The notes beneath the pieces are model-generated. The model was not told the DNA's origin. It saw nothing but the letters and a program-made list of their open reading frames with translations, and made no database searches. Of a stretch of DNA of 64,000 bases, positions 1 through 8,537 are shown in pieces. This DNA is from Chitinophagales bacterium. Its GTDB lineage: Bacteria > Bacteroidota > Bacteroidia > Chitinophagales > Saprospiraceae. Where the stretch lies: NCBI GenBank assembly GCA_017303475.1, contig JAFLBO010000020.1, positions 31,469 through 95,468 of the forward strand. The letters run 5' to 3'. Numbering within the stretch: the first letter of the stretch is position 1; each line of letters starts with the position of its first letter. The translations under genes and the position numbers were made by a program.

Positions 1-1
1 G

Positions 2-628
2 GTTGCTAAAGACACCCCTGGGTTTATCGTTAACAGGGTGGCGCGCCCTTACTATGGTGAAGCGCTTCGGATTTATGATGAAGGCATTGCAGACGAATCC
101 ACCATTGATTGGGCTATGCGGGATCTGTGCGGTTTCCGGATGGGGCCGTTTGAGTTAATGGATTTTATCGGTAACGACATCAACTATGCCGTCACAGAGG
201 TCGTATTCTCCAACTTCTTTTACGATCCACGCTATAAACCATCTTTTACCCAAAAAAGATTGGTTGATGCGCATTACTTTGGACGTAAAACATCTCAAGG
301 GTTTTATGATTACCGACCCGGTGCTGTTAAACCCGAACCAGTAAGAGACGAGGCCCTGGGCAGAGAAATTTCCACCCGAATTCTGGCCATGCTCATCAAC
401 GAAGCTGCCGACGCCTTGTACCTGCGTGTGGCCAGCAGAGACGACATTGAATTGGCCATGACCCAGGGCGTCAACTACCCAAAAGGATTGCTTTCCTGGG
501 CCGACGAAATTGGCATCCAAAATATTGTTGACAAACTGGACTCCCTGTATGTGGAATACCTGGAAGATCGGTATCGCTGCAGTCCACTCCTGCGCAAAAT
601 GAGCAGGGAAGGCAAAAGATTCTTTTGA
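2..628 (+). CDS. 3-hydroxyacyl-CoA dehydrogenase, C-terminal part (cut by window start)
   Basis: The frame is open from base 2 and begins within the family motif DTPGFIVNRV, which joins the NAD-binding domain to the first C-terminal helical domain. The gene therefore starts upstream of the window. Two 3HCDH C-terminal units are visible: one with GPFELMDFIGND early on and a second (LAMLINEAADAL, then AMTQGVNYPKGLL) toward the end. Two such units are typical of the PaaH/PaaC-like branch. The enzyme oxidises (S)-3-hydroxyacyl-CoA to 3-oxoacyl-CoA with NAD in fatty-acid or phenylacetate breakdown; which substrate applies cannot be told from this fragment. The GTG at 38 is internal, not a start. 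Confidence 0.88.
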   Translation, partial: VAKDTPGFIVNRVARPYYGEALRIYDEGIADESTIDWAMRDLCGFRMGPFELMDFIGNDINYAVTEVVFSNFFYDPRYKPSFTQKRLVDAHYFGRKTSQGFYDYRPGAVKPEPVRDEALGREISTRILAMLINEAADALYLRVASRDDIELAMTQGVNYPKGLLSWADEIGIQNIVDKLDSLYVEYLEDRYRCSPLLRKMSREGKRFF

Positions 629-652
629 TTTTTGAAAGGGCACACCTTTTTC

Positions 653-695
653 ACCTCAAACACTCAAACACTCGAAAACTCAAACACTCGAAACC
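653..695. repeat. Tandem-word repeat abutting the HIT gene start (ACTCAAAC/ACTCGAAA)
   Basis: About four copies of an 8-9 nt word (CTCAAACA / CTCGAAAA) fill the gap between the dehydrogenase and the ATG at 696. No inverted arm is present here. The same words build the palindrome at 2736-2914, so the two loci share a repeat family. The repeat would form most of the 5' leader of the HIT gene. Confidence 0.8.
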
Positions 696-1097
696 ATGGC
701 ATCTATTTTCACACGCATTGTTAACGGCGAAATTCCTTGTCACAAAATTGCCGAAACCGACAAATACCTGGCCTTTCTGGATGTTCGTCCACAAACGTAT
801 GGACATACGCTTTGTATCACTAAAGAGGAAATTGACTACATTTTTGATGTAGACGATGAGCTTTATGCTGGCTTGTGGTTATTTGCCAAGCATGTTGCCA
901 AGGGTGTCAAACAGGTAGTCCCCTGCAAACGGGTTTGCATTGTGGTAATTGGCGACGAAGTTCGGCACACGCATGTTCACCTGCTGCCATTTAACAGCAT
1001 GGAGGATGTTACCTTCAGTCGTGGCGCCAAGGTGGACTTGTCCCAGGATGAGATGCGTGAACTGGCCTCCAAAATTGCCGCAGCAGTGGCAGCATAA
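696..1097 (+). CDS. HIT family protein (histidine-triad nucleotide hydrolase)
   Basis: The 133-residue protein has the family's size and carries the catalytic triad HTHVH at residues 91-95, followed by LLPFN. The N-terminal pattern (ASIFTRIVNGEIPCHKI) is typical of the Hint/diadenosine-polyphosphate hydrolase branch. Such cytosolic enzymes cleave phosphoramidates or dinucleoside polyphosphates; the physiological substrate is not predictable. The start at 696 follows a tandem repeat directly, with no Shine-Dalgarno sequence, and matches the usual HIT N-terminus. The next gene begins 8 bases after the stop, so the two are probably cotranscribed. Confidence 0.93.
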   Translation: MASIFTRIVNGEIPCHKIAETDKYLAFLDVRPQTYGHTLCITKEEIDYIFDVDDELYAGLWLFAKHVAKGVKQVVPCKRVCIVVIGDEVRHTHVHLLPFNSMEDVTFSRGAKVDLSQDEMRELASKIAAAVAA

Positions 1098-1105
1098 GTC
1101 GTATC

Positions 1106-1780
1106 ATGACTTTACCCTGGCGTATTCTTTTCGGATTAGATGTCTTGCTGAATATCTCGGGTATTCTGCTGGATCAACCTTTGCTGATTCAAATAAGCAA
1201 ACCGCTGCTGATGCCCTTGCTGGCAGGCTGGTTTCTGGCAGAAACACCCAGGCAGGGCGGATTTTTCCGCAGTTCCGTTTTGCTGGCCCTGCTCTTTTCC
1301 ACGTTGGGCGATATTTTGCTCATGTTTGAGGGCGGATTGTTTTTCCTCACCGGTTTGGGCGCTTTTTTGATAGCACACCTCTGCTACATAGGTGCGTTTA
1401 CCCGCATCAGCAGTCTCGCCAAAGGGTATTTGACGAAGCACCCCCTGGTTAGCCTTCCATTATTGGCATATCCGTTGGTTTTGCTGTGGTTTTTATGGAA
1501 CGGCATTCCCTCCGGCATGAAAATTCCGATTGGTTTATACGCCGGTGTAATCACCATTATGGCGCTGAGCGTGGTAAACCTGAAAGACAAACTGGGGGCC
1601 GGGCATTTCACGGCCATGATTGCCGGAGCCCTGTTGTTTGTGCTTTCAGACAGCCTCATTGCGGTGTCCAAGTTCGGCCAAACCTTTGCCGGCGTCCGGC
1701 CCGCCATCATGTTAACTTACGTTGCAGGACAATATTTATTGATTCAAAGCGCTATTAAGTGGTTCCAAAAGCCCGGATAA
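1106..1780 (+). CDS. YhhN/TMEM86 family membrane protein (lysoplasmalogenase-like)
   Basis: The 224-residue protein is almost entirely hydrophobic, with about seven to eight predicted membrane spans. It has the family hallmarks: KPLLMPLL early, then FSTLGDILLMF and a late LFVLSDSLIAV. In the YhhN/TMEM86 family the conserved Asp residues in GD and SD are thought to be catalytic for hydrolysis of lysoplasmalogen vinyl-ether bonds. Activity has been shown for some members only, so the reaction here is an inference. It follows the HIT gene by 8 nt in the same direction. Confidence 0.85.
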   Translation: MTLPWRILFGLDVLLNISGILLDQPLLIQISKPLLMPLLAGWFLAETPRQGGFFRSSVLLALLFSTLGDILLMFEGGLFFLTGLGAFLIAHLCYIGAFTRISSLAKGYLTKHPLVSLPLLAYPLVLLWFLWNGIPSGMKIPIGLYAGVITIMALSVVNLKDKLGAGHFTAMIAGALLFVLSDSLIAVSKFGQTFAGVRPAIMLTYVAGQYLLIQSAIKWFQKPG

Positions 1781-1946
1781 CCCCGTCACAACCTTTAAAG
1801 GTTTGCCAATTTTCGCATAAGGGCCAATTAATTGCCTTTGTTTGAACAAAAAACCGGAACTTGGAGCCGGCAATGAACCCCAATGCTCTCCACCACATAA
1901 CCAAACTGATTTTTTTCACCAACCGTTTCAGATGTACAAACTGACT

Positions 1947-2735
1947 ATGAAAAGAACGCTACCCTTGCTGTTCGCGCTTCTCTGCGCCCTTTCCGCTGCC
2001 GCTCAAGTACCTACATGCGTACGCGATTCCTCTGTGATTCAATCCGGAGCACTCCTGGCGCCAGCACCTTACACTGAGCAAGCCCCAGATTACAATCTCG
2101 CTGATGCCTGCATTGACCATCCTTACAACCAGTCGGTTACTGTTAACGTACCTACTACTTTCCAGGGCATTCCGATTACTACGGTAAGCATTGCCACTAC
2201 CGGCGCTATCAGCGATCTGCCAATTGGCCTCACCTATGCCTGCGATCCGCCAAACTGCGTATTTGCAGCGGGTTCTTTGGGATGTATCGTTATTTACGGC
2301 ACTCCAACCAGTGCCAACCCTGCACCAGATACCTCAGACCTGGGTATTACAGCAACGGTAAATACGCCATTCGGCGGACTGCCTGTTCAGTTCCCTGGCC
2401 AGCTGGCTCCAGGCTCACACTACTACCTCGCAGTGAAAACTGCTGAATGCCTGGTAGGAACCTACGACCTCGGTGGTCAGTTCAGCCTGCTGAAAAATGC
2501 ACCAAACCCATTCAGCAGTCAAACGGTTATCATTGCTGAATCACAAGTAGCCGACGAGTTCTTCTTTGAAGTATTCGACATGCTTGGTCAGCGTGTGCAC
2601 CAGCAAACCCTGCGCATGGAAGTTGGCCGCAACGAATTCACCTTCGAAGCCGGCAATCTGGCCAATGGCGCTTACTTCTACACCCTCAGCAACAAAAACG
2701 GCAAAGCCGTTCGGCAGCTGATGGTTGCAAAATAA
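1947..2735 (+). CDS. Secreted protein with T9SS type A sorting domain
   Basis: I chose the ATG at 1947 because it gives a clean signal peptide (MKRTLPLLFALLCALSAAAQ); an ATG at 1932 and the upstream TTG would add a non-signal extension. The 262-residue protein has a Cys-containing central part with no recognisable catalytic domain. The final ~80 residues match a type IX secretion C-terminal domain: a KNAPNPFSS start, FDMLGQRVHQ in the middle, then NGAYFYTLSNKNGKAVRQLMVAK. It is predicted to be exported by T9SS to the surface or medium. Function of the mature part is unknown. Confidence 0.85.
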   Translation: MKRTLPLLFALLCALSAAAQVPTCVRDSSVIQSGALLAPAPYTEQAPDYNLADACIDHPYNQSVTVNVPTTFQGIPITTVSIATTGAISDLPIGLTYACDPPNCVFAAGSLGCIVIYGTPTSANPAPDTSDLGITATVNTPFGGLPVQFPGQLAPGSHYYLAVKTAECLVGTYDLGGQFSLLKNAPNPFSSQTVIIAESQVADEFFFEVFDMLGQRVHQQTLRMEVGRNEFTFEAGNLANGAYFYTLSNKNGKAVRQLMVAK

Positions 2736-2914
2736 GTGTTTGAGTGTTTGAGTTTTCGAGTGTTTGAGTTGGCGTTCGGCTTGGTTGTTGTTCGGGCTTC
2801 GCCCTTAATCCAATTGGGATTCCGTGGACTACCAAGCCGAACGCCAACTCAAACACTCGAAAACTCAAACACTCGAAAACTCAAACACTCGAAAACTCAA
2901 ACACTCAAACACTC
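2736..2914. repeat. Tandem-word palindrome between two T9SS genes
   Basis: The repeat starts at the base after the TAA stop of the preceding gene. Its left arm consists of GTGTTTGAG / TTTTCGAG words and its right arm of the complementary CTCAAACA / CTCGAAAA words. A 16-bp unique inner stem (2769-2784 with 2832-2847) continues the pairing, and the central part contains a small GGGCTTCGCCC hairpin. The words match the one-armed array at 653-695. From about 2915 to 3047 I see nothing beyond ordinary spacer. Confidence 0.85.
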
Positions 2915-3047
2915 TCTTTAATCCCTGCTCTCAATCGGTCTCATCGAAAAGATGGTTGCCTTTAATCTGACGAAGCGTCGTTGGTATACGTCGCTTTCGC
3001 CTTCTGGGTTTTGCAACATTTTTTCACTTTTCTAACCGGTTGTATCC

Positions 3048-4859
3048 ATGCGACAACTTCTACTAACCATTTGTTTATCTACCCTCCTCTTTCCCTTTCT
3101 TTCTTTGGCGCAAACAGGTTGTCCGGGCTGTACCGTAAGTGTCCCGGCAAGTTTTCCAGCCGATACCATTTTTCTTCCTGACCTGCCAGACGGCGAAAAA
3201 GGCACGCCTTATCAACAGGATGTATCGTTCCGGTTGCCCAAAACCACTACTCCTGTTAATGCCATCGACAGCACTACCCCACCAGGGCTAACCATTTCCA
3301 AGTTTGAAATCCTGTCAGTTGAAGGCTTGCCTCAAGGCCTGTATTGGCAACTCAACCAATCGGAATTTGATCCGGCGGTGCAAACAGATGGTTGCATCAG
3401 GATTTGTGGTACGCCACTGGAATCTGACTCCTTCGAGCTTACCGTTACGCTAAAAGCCACAGTATTCATCATTTCACAGGTATCTACCTTCCCGATGTCG
3501 CTGTACATCGCGCCTAAAACCAGCATCACGGAAGGATTTTCACTGCTCAACCCAAGCGGCTGCGGCAGCACAACCGTTGAAGTGACCAATCTGGTGCCGT
3601 CTAACGGCAATGAAGGCTTTACTTATGCCTGGCAGTTCGGAGATGGCACACCAACCGATTTCGAGGAAAACCCAGCGCCACATACCTACAGCCAGCCTGG
3701 TGTGTATGAGATTGCTTACGAAGCCATTATTGACACAGCTGGTTACACCCTGGAAAGCGTTACGGTTCAGGACATTGACTGTACCGATCCACCGCTTTTT
3801 GGCAACCCTGACCTGTTTTTGGAAATCAAAAACCCTCAGGGCGACATCATTTTCAATTCCTCTCCGGCCATTAACAGCACGCCACTCCCCTACACCTTTC
3901 CCATCAACCTCAAACTGGGCGTAGGCAACTACACGCTACAGGTTTGGGATAACGATGCTGGAATCAAGGGCGGCGACGACGATTGTGGCATCCTAACCTT
4001 CAATATCCTGAGTGATGGAAGCCTGGTGGCTGGCGGCCTGACCGTAGAAATGAATATCCTGCACCCGATAGATACGGTGCGCTCGGTGGACACAGTGATC
4101 GTTTACCCACAACCTGCTGATCCCGTCATCAATGCACCCATGGGTCTAACAGCCTGTCAAGGCGGAGATGGGCCTAATTTGATTTCATCTTATGGTTTTG
4201 GCAATCAGTGGCTGCTGGACGGCAACCTGATTCCAGGCGCAACCGATTTTGTGCATCAGGCCGAAACCAGCGGTTCCTATCAGGTGCAGTACGTATCATC
4301 TTTTGGCTGTGTAGCCGTTTCAGCGCCAGTAGAGGTTGTTTTCCATCCGCTGCCTGCTGCGCCGGTATGGTTCAATTACAACAACTCCCTGCGCATGACA
4401 GACACCACCAATTTACCGGCACAATATTCCCTGCAATGGTATAAAAACGGCATTGAGATACCGGGAGAAACGGATTTCTGGTACTGCTCCACCACCAGCG
4501 GCACGTATATGCTGGTTATTGAAGATGAAGCCACTGGCTGTACCAATTCACACAGCGCAGCGGTAACCAATAACCCTAACTACAATTGCCTCACCGGTAC
4601 GGAAGACATTGCTTACCAAAGCTTCATCATAATGCCTAATCCGGCCTTCGATTTGGTGATACTACAGCTGCCGGTAATGCTGGATCAGCGCGCCAGCATC
4701 CGGATTCATGACATGTGTGGACGGTTGATCCGTACAGAGCATCCGGGCAATTCCGAAAACACTTTCAGCCTTTCACTGGAACAGTTGGCCCCTGGAATGT
4801 ACACCATTGAGGTTTTGTCTGAAAACTTCAGAGGTATGGCGAGGGTGGTGAAGATGTGA
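3048..4859 (+). CDS. Secreted PKD-domain protein with T9SS sorting domain
   Basis: The 603-residue protein opens with a signal peptide (MRQLLLTICLSTLLFPFLSLAQ). Around residues 165-250 there is a PKD-like fold with the diagnostic FTYAWQFGDGTP and PGVYEIAYEA. Later stretches resemble Ig-like or PKD-type adhesion modules. The C-terminal ~80 residues form a T9SS sorting domain (IMPNPAFDLVILQL, RIHDMCGRLIRTE, LAPGMYTIEVL). A surface-exposed or secreted structural or adhesive role is likely. It has the same architecture class as the preceding gene, but the two are separated by a long palindrome. Confidence 0.85.
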   Translation: MRQLLLTICLSTLLFPFLSLAQTGCPGCTVSVPASFPADTIFLPDLPDGEKGTPYQQDVSFRLPKTTTPVNAIDSTTPPGLTISKFEILSVEGLPQGLYWQLNQSEFDPAVQTDGCIRICGTPLESDSFELTVTLKATVFIISQVSTFPMSLYIAPKTSITEGFSLLNPSGCGSTTVEVTNLVPSNGNEGFTYAWQFGDGTPTDFEENPAPHTYSQPGVYEIAYEAIIDTAGYTLESVTVQDIDCTDPPLFGNPDLFLEIKNPQGDIIFNSSPAINSTPLPYTFPINLKLGVGNYTLQVWDNDAGIKGGDDDCGILTFNILSDGSLVAGGLTVEMNILHPIDTVRSVDTVIVYPQPADPVINAPMGLTACQGGDGPNLISSYGFGNQWLLDGNLIPGATDFVHQAETSGSYQVQYVSSFGCVAVSAPVEVVFHPLPAAPVWFNYNNSLRMTDTTNLPAQYSLQWYKNGIEIPGETDFWYCSTTSGTYMLVIEDEATGCTNSHSAAVTNNPNYNCLTGTEDIAYQSFIIMPNPAFDLVILQLPVMLDQRASIRIHDMCGRLIRTEHPGNSENTFSLSLEQLAPGMYTIEVLSENFRGMARVVKM

Positions 4860-4862
4860 TAT

Positions 4863-5104
4863 TTGGGGGTATTTGGGTCATTTGGGGTCATTTAGGTCAT
4901 TTAGGTCATTTGGGGTCATTTAGGGGTCATTTAGGGGTCATTTGGGGATATTAAATGCCCAAAAATAATAAGGGGTCATTTAAGAGTTACTTCAGGTTTT
5001 TTTGAAAAAACAACCTGAAATGACTCCCAAATGACCCCCAAATGACTCAAATGATCCCTAAATGACTCCCAAATGACCCCCAAATGACTCAAATGACTCC
5101 TAAA
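4863..5104. repeat. Tandem-word palindrome (GGTCATTT / AAATGACC)
   Basis: The left half repeats TTTGGGGTCA / TTTAGGGGTCA words about nine times. The right half repeats the complementary AAATGACCCCC / AAATGACTCAAATGA words. The centre closes as a tight hairpin (TTCAGGTT, T-run, TGA, A-run, AACCTGAA). It lies between a plus-strand gene and minus-strand tRNAs, so it could terminate both, but it is far longer than a terminator needs to be. Confidence 0.85.
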
Positions 5105-5105
5105 G

Positions 5106-5189
5106 TGCCCGAGACGGGACTCGAACCCGTACGACCGGTAAGGTCAAGGGATTTTAAGTCCCTCGTGTCTACCATTTCACCACCCGGGC
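5106..5189 (-). tRNA. tRNA-Leu (anticodon TAA)
   Basis: On the minus strand the 84-nt sequence starts GCCCGGG and ends CUCGGGC plus discriminator A, forming a 7-bp acceptor stem with one G-U. The anticodon loop is ACTTAAAATCC-like, with anticodon TAA. A long variable arm (TTGACCTTACCGGTCGT region) is as expected for Leu. The T arm GGGTTCGAGTCCC is intact. CCA is not encoded. Confidence 0.95.
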
Positions 5190-5272
5190 ATTGCGCTACA
5201 AAGTTGCAATGAAGTTTTCAATCGCACAAATCAGCAGGACAATTATTGTGTCTTGACACTTTTCATTGAAAC

Positions 5273-5304
5273 AAAAAAGCCTCCCCGAAACTCCGGGAAG
5301 GCTT
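5273..5304 (-). terminator. Rho-independent terminator after tRNA-Gly
   Basis: Read on the minus strand, AAGCCTTCCC pairs with GGGGAGGCTT around a GGAGTTTC-type loop and is followed by a run of T. It starts just 3' of the tRNA-Gly gene. Because it separates the two tRNAs, tRNA-Leu probably has its own promoter. Confidence 0.75.
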
Positions 5305-5306
5305 TG

Positions 5307-5379
5307 AGCGGAAAACGAGATTCGAACTCGCGACCTCGACCTTGGCAAGGTCGCGCTCTACCAGCTGAGCTATTTCCGC
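5307..5379 (-). tRNA. tRNA-Gly (anticodon GCC)
   Basis: The 73-nt minus-strand sequence folds as a canonical cloverleaf: acceptor GCGGAAA/TTTCCGC, D arm GCTCAGCTGGTAGAGC, anticodon loop TTGCCAA with GCC, and T arm GAGTTCGAATCTC. The CCA end is not encoded. It lies 117 bases upstream of tRNA-Leu in the direction of transcription, with a terminator between them. Confidence 0.95.
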
Positions 5380-5529
5380 GATGGTTTGCAAATTCAAGTT
5401 TTGTGCCTTGCGTTTTGCGGGTGCAAAGATAAGCGCACAGGTTTTGGTTTGACAAACATTTTTTGAAAAAAATTTTTCAAAATTTCATTTTTTCTGAAAA
5501 ACCCCGATTTCAAAGGCTTTTAGGGCCAT

Positions 5530-7611
5530 TTATGCCTCTTTTTGATCAAACTCCTCCTGCCGCGACTCTTCCAGTTTGCGTTTGAGGAAAAAATATGTTT
5601 CCAATTGAGTCCGAACCGGGATATCACTTCCTGTGCGACGATAATCATTGCGGTTTTGGGCATCAATTATCCGAGCCTTCACGTTATCATTGAGCTGAAT
5701 GTCGATCAACGCACGGATATCTTTTTGCAACTCAGGATCGTACACCGGAAATATGGTCTCAATACGGAAAGAAAGATTGCGTTCCATCCAGTCGGCACTG
5801 CTGAGGTAAATACGTTCTTCACCGCCATGATGGAAGATAAACACCCGGGCGTGCTCCAGGAATCGGTCTACAATACTTACCACCTCGATATTTTCACTCA
5901 AACCGGGCAAGCCTGGCACCAGGCAGCAAATTCCACGAACAATGAGTTTGATCTTTACACCGGCCGAGGAAGCATGGTACAGTTTTGCAATAATTTCTTT
6001 GTCTTCCAGGCTATTCAGCTTGAGGATCATTTCCGCTTTTTCGCCTTTTTGAGCAGCCGCTACTTCCTGATCAATGAGCTTGTACAATCCTTCGCGCAGG
6101 TTGAATTTACCTACCAGCAGATGTTTGAAGGGCTGAGCAGGAGGCATACTTTCGAGGTGAGCCAATACGTTGCTTACCTCATTGGTTAGCCTGGTATCGG
6201 CAGTAAGCAGGCCAAAATCGGAATACACCTTGGCCGTTTCCTCGTGGAAGTTTCCGGTACCGAGATACGCGTACAACCGGGGATGACCGTTTTCTATTCG
6301 GCGCACCAGTGCCAGTTTGGAGTGCACTTTTAATCCCGGCAAGGAATAGTGAACCCGTACACCGGCCTTCTCCAGTCGCTCCCCCCATTCCAGATTGGTC
6401 GCTTCATCAAAACGCGCCTTGATTTCTACAAACGCCGACACCTGTTTGCCGCGTTGAACCGCCTCCATAAGCGCTTCCAGGATGCGACTGCTTTTGGCCA
6501 CCCGGTATTGGATAACCTTGATATGGGTAACAGCCGGGTCAGTGGCTGCCTTTTCAAAAAACTGAACCACCGGCTCAAACGACTGATAAGGCACATGCAC
6601 CAGCTGATCGGCATCGGAAATGGCTTTAAAAAAATCCGGAGCATCAGTAAGCACAGGATGCGGCAGTGGTGCAAGCGGCTTGTTTTTCAGGTGCTTGAGA
6701 CCAAAATCCGGGAATCTGAAAAAGTCAAAATTGTTGTGGTAACGCCCTTCCGGCAACATATCATTCTTTCGCAGATCAAACGTATCCTGCAGGTACGACA
6801 ACAGGTGCTGTGGCATTTCCCGATCGTATACAAAACGACTTGCGGGCCCCACCTGCCTCTTCTGCAAGCTGGATTTGATTTTTTGAATCAGATCGCCGCT
6901 GTATTCATCCTCAATATGCAACTCGGCGTCGCGGGTAAGTTTGATGGAGTAGGTGTCCTGAATATCGTATCCGGGAAACAGACGCGAAACCGAATGACGC
7001 ACAATATCGTCCAGCAGAATCACATCATGCCGGTCGCCTTTGGTAGGCAGAGGCACGAAGCGGGGAAGTTGATCTGAAGGAATTTTAACCAGAGCATATT
7101 CACTATCAGAAAGCGGCTTCTTTTTAGGACGCAGGTGTACGGCCAGATACAGGTGAGCATTGGCGAGAAACGGGTTAATCCTGCGTTTCACCAACAACAC
7201 CGGCATTACGAATGGTAACAGGTTGGAGAGGAAATAATCCTCTACAAAGGCTCTTTGTTCATCGTTGAGGTCCAGGCGACGGAGAATATGCACATGGTGC
7301 TTGCGCAGTTCCGGTACAATTTGTTTTTCAAAAATCTCGGAAAACTCTTCCTGCTGCCGGTTCACAATCAGGTGAATATTCTTCAGCAAATCGGCGGGAT
7401 CAAAGTCCAGTCGGGCCCGTGTTTTTTTACCCACTTTTTTCAATTTCCGGATTCCGGCTACCCGGATTCTGAAAAATTCATCCAGATTGGAGGAATAAAT
7501 AGCCAGAAACTTCAATCTTTCCAGTAATGGCACAGCAGGGTCTTTCGCCTCTTGCAGCACACGATAGTTGAAAGAAAGCCAGGAAGCGTCGCGGTGGGTA
7601 TATGGGAGCAC
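5530..7611 (-). CDS. ppk1: Polyphosphate kinase 1
   Basis: The 693-residue length is normal for PPK1. The N-terminal part begins RDASWLSFNYRVLQEA and SSNLDEFFRIRVAG, both strong family signatures. The catalytic phosphorylated His is His430 in GLKVHSKLAL, and YLGTGNFHEETAKVYSDFGL (449 onward) is the C-terminal ATP-site motif. The enzyme reversibly transfers the ATP gamma-phosphate to polyphosphate at the inner membrane. The start at 7611 gives the usual N-terminus. A tandem GTTTGAGGG array begins about 15 bases upstream of the start codon, which places it in the promoter or leader. Confidence 0.96.
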   Translation of the reverse strand: MLPYTHRDASWLSFNYRVLQEAKDPAVPLLERLKFLAIYSSNLDEFFRIRVAGIRKLKKVGKKTRARLDFDPADLLKNIHLIVNRQQEEFSEIFEKQIVPELRKHHVHILRRLDLNDEQRAFVEDYFLSNLLPFVMPVLLVKRRINPFLANAHLYLAVHLRPKKKPLSDSEYALVKIPSDQLPRFVPLPTKGDRHDVILLDDIVRHSVSRLFPGYDIQDTYSIKLTRDAELHIEDEYSGDLIQKIKSSLQKRQVGPASRFVYDREMPQHLLSYLQDTFDLRKNDMLPEGRYHNNFDFFRFPDFGLKHLKNKPLAPLPHPVLTDAPDFFKAISDADQLVHVPYQSFEPVVQFFEKAATDPAVTHIKVIQYRVAKSSRILEALMEAVQRGKQVSAFVEIKARFDEATNLEWGERLEKAGVRVHYSLPGLKVHSKLALVRRIENGHPRLYAYLGTGNFHEETAKVYSDFGLLTADTRLTNEVSNVLAHLESMPPAQPFKHLLVGKFNLREGLYKLIDQEVAAAQKGEKAEMILKLNSLEDKEIIAKLYHASSAGVKIKLIVRGICCLVPGLPGLSENIEVVSIVDRFLEHARVFIFHHGGEERIYLSSADWMERNLSFRIETIFPVYDPELQKDIRALIDIQLNDNVKARIIDAQNRNDYRRTGSDIPVRTQLETYFFLKRKLEESRQEEFDQKEA

Positions 7612-7625
7612 GGTTGATGGTGTGG

Positions 7626-7697
7626 GTTTGATGAGTTTGAGGGGTTTGAGGGGTTTGAGGGGTTTGAGGGGTTTGAGGGGTTTGAGGGGTTTGAGGG
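7626..7697. repeat. One-armed 9-nt tandem repeat upstream of ppk1
   Basis: The unit GTTTGAGGG is repeated about seven times with no inverted partner in the gap. On the ppk1 coding strand this reads (CCCTCAAAC)n and ends close to the start codon. The word TCAAAC is shared with the arrays at 653-695 and 2736-2914. Copy-number change here could alter the ppk1 leader. Confidence 0.85.
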
Positions 7698-7767
7698 GGG
7701 CAAAAATGTAATTTTTTACATTTTTAGTATATCAAAAAGCTGTCAGACGGCTTTTTTTGACAAAAAC

Positions 7768-8433
7768 TTAATGCCCCAAAACGCCTCTGGTCATTTCCCG
7801 TTTTCCGGGTGGACCGGGCAACCGCTCGGTGGTGAATCCTGCCCGACGAAGTCGGCGGCGGAATTCTCCCTGAGCGCAATAGGTAACCAGTCCTCCGCCG
7901 GGATTCATAGCCTGGGCCAATTGGGCGAAAATAGCCTCTTCCCACAATTCCGGTTGAGCCTGGGGGGCAAATGCGTCGAAAAATATGACATCATAGGTTC
8001 GGTCTGGCAAAAAGTCCTGCAGCCGAACCAATTTCTTTTCCAGGGTAAAATGCGTTGAAAGTTCCAATGGCTGATCCCAGGCTGCTTTGTGCAGCCGCAT
8101 AAAGTCTGAGGATCGGGTAGGTGCATCCAGCATTTTAGGGTAATTGAGGTCGGCCGCTTCTTCCACTGTTATTGGGTGCGCTTCCAAGCTTTGATAATCA
8201 AGCTTCCATCCCCTGCGTTCTGCCTCCAACCAGCTCATAAAGGCATTTAATCCGGTGCCAAAGCCAACCTCCAGCACAGAAATTTCGTTCTTCTCTAAAG
8301 CCTTCCAATGCAAACCCATACCAATGAAGACATGTTCTGTTTCCGTGATCGCTCCATGTTTGGAATGATACGTAACATTGTAAATATCTGATAAAATCGT
8401 GTGCGAGCCGTCGGCAGATTCAATAATAGGCAT
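7768..8433 (-). CDS. mnmD: MnmD-like tRNA (mnm5s2U34) methyltransferase
   Basis: The 221-residue protein has a Rossmann methyltransferase core with VLEVGFGTGLNAF as the SAM-binding motif I, LEAHPIT after strand 2 and DVIFFDAFAPQAQPELW as the DUF752/MnmC-N signature. MnmC N-domains and stand-alone MnmD complete 5-methylaminomethyl-2-thiouridine at the tRNA wobble position. There is no FAD oxidase domain, so this is the stand-alone MnmD form. It is transcribed toward ppk1 and diverges from the exonuclease gene. Confidence 0.87.
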   Translation of the reverse strand: MPIIESADGSHTILSDIYNVTYHSKHGAITETEHVFIGMGLHWKALEKNEISVLEVGFGTGLNAFMSWLEAERRGWKLDYQSLEAHPITVEEAADLNYPKMLDAPTRSSDFMRLHKAAWDQPLELSTHFTLEKKLVRLQDFLPDRTYDVIFFDAFAPQAQPELWEEAIFAQLAQAMNPGGGLVTYCAQGEFRRRLRRAGFTTERLPGPPGKREMTRGVLGH

Positions 8434-8537
8434 GGATTGGATTCGAATCTAATTTGTTCAATTCTGACAAAATTAAAAAACAAGCGCTTTGTTCAACCAT
8501 CATCGTTAAACGTTCGCCCTACCTTCGCCCTCCACTT

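Noticed and set aside
7626..7697. CRISPR array
   Set aside because: The units are 9 nt, contiguous and without spacers; none of the tandem arrays in the window has the repeat-spacer layout, and no cas genes are present.
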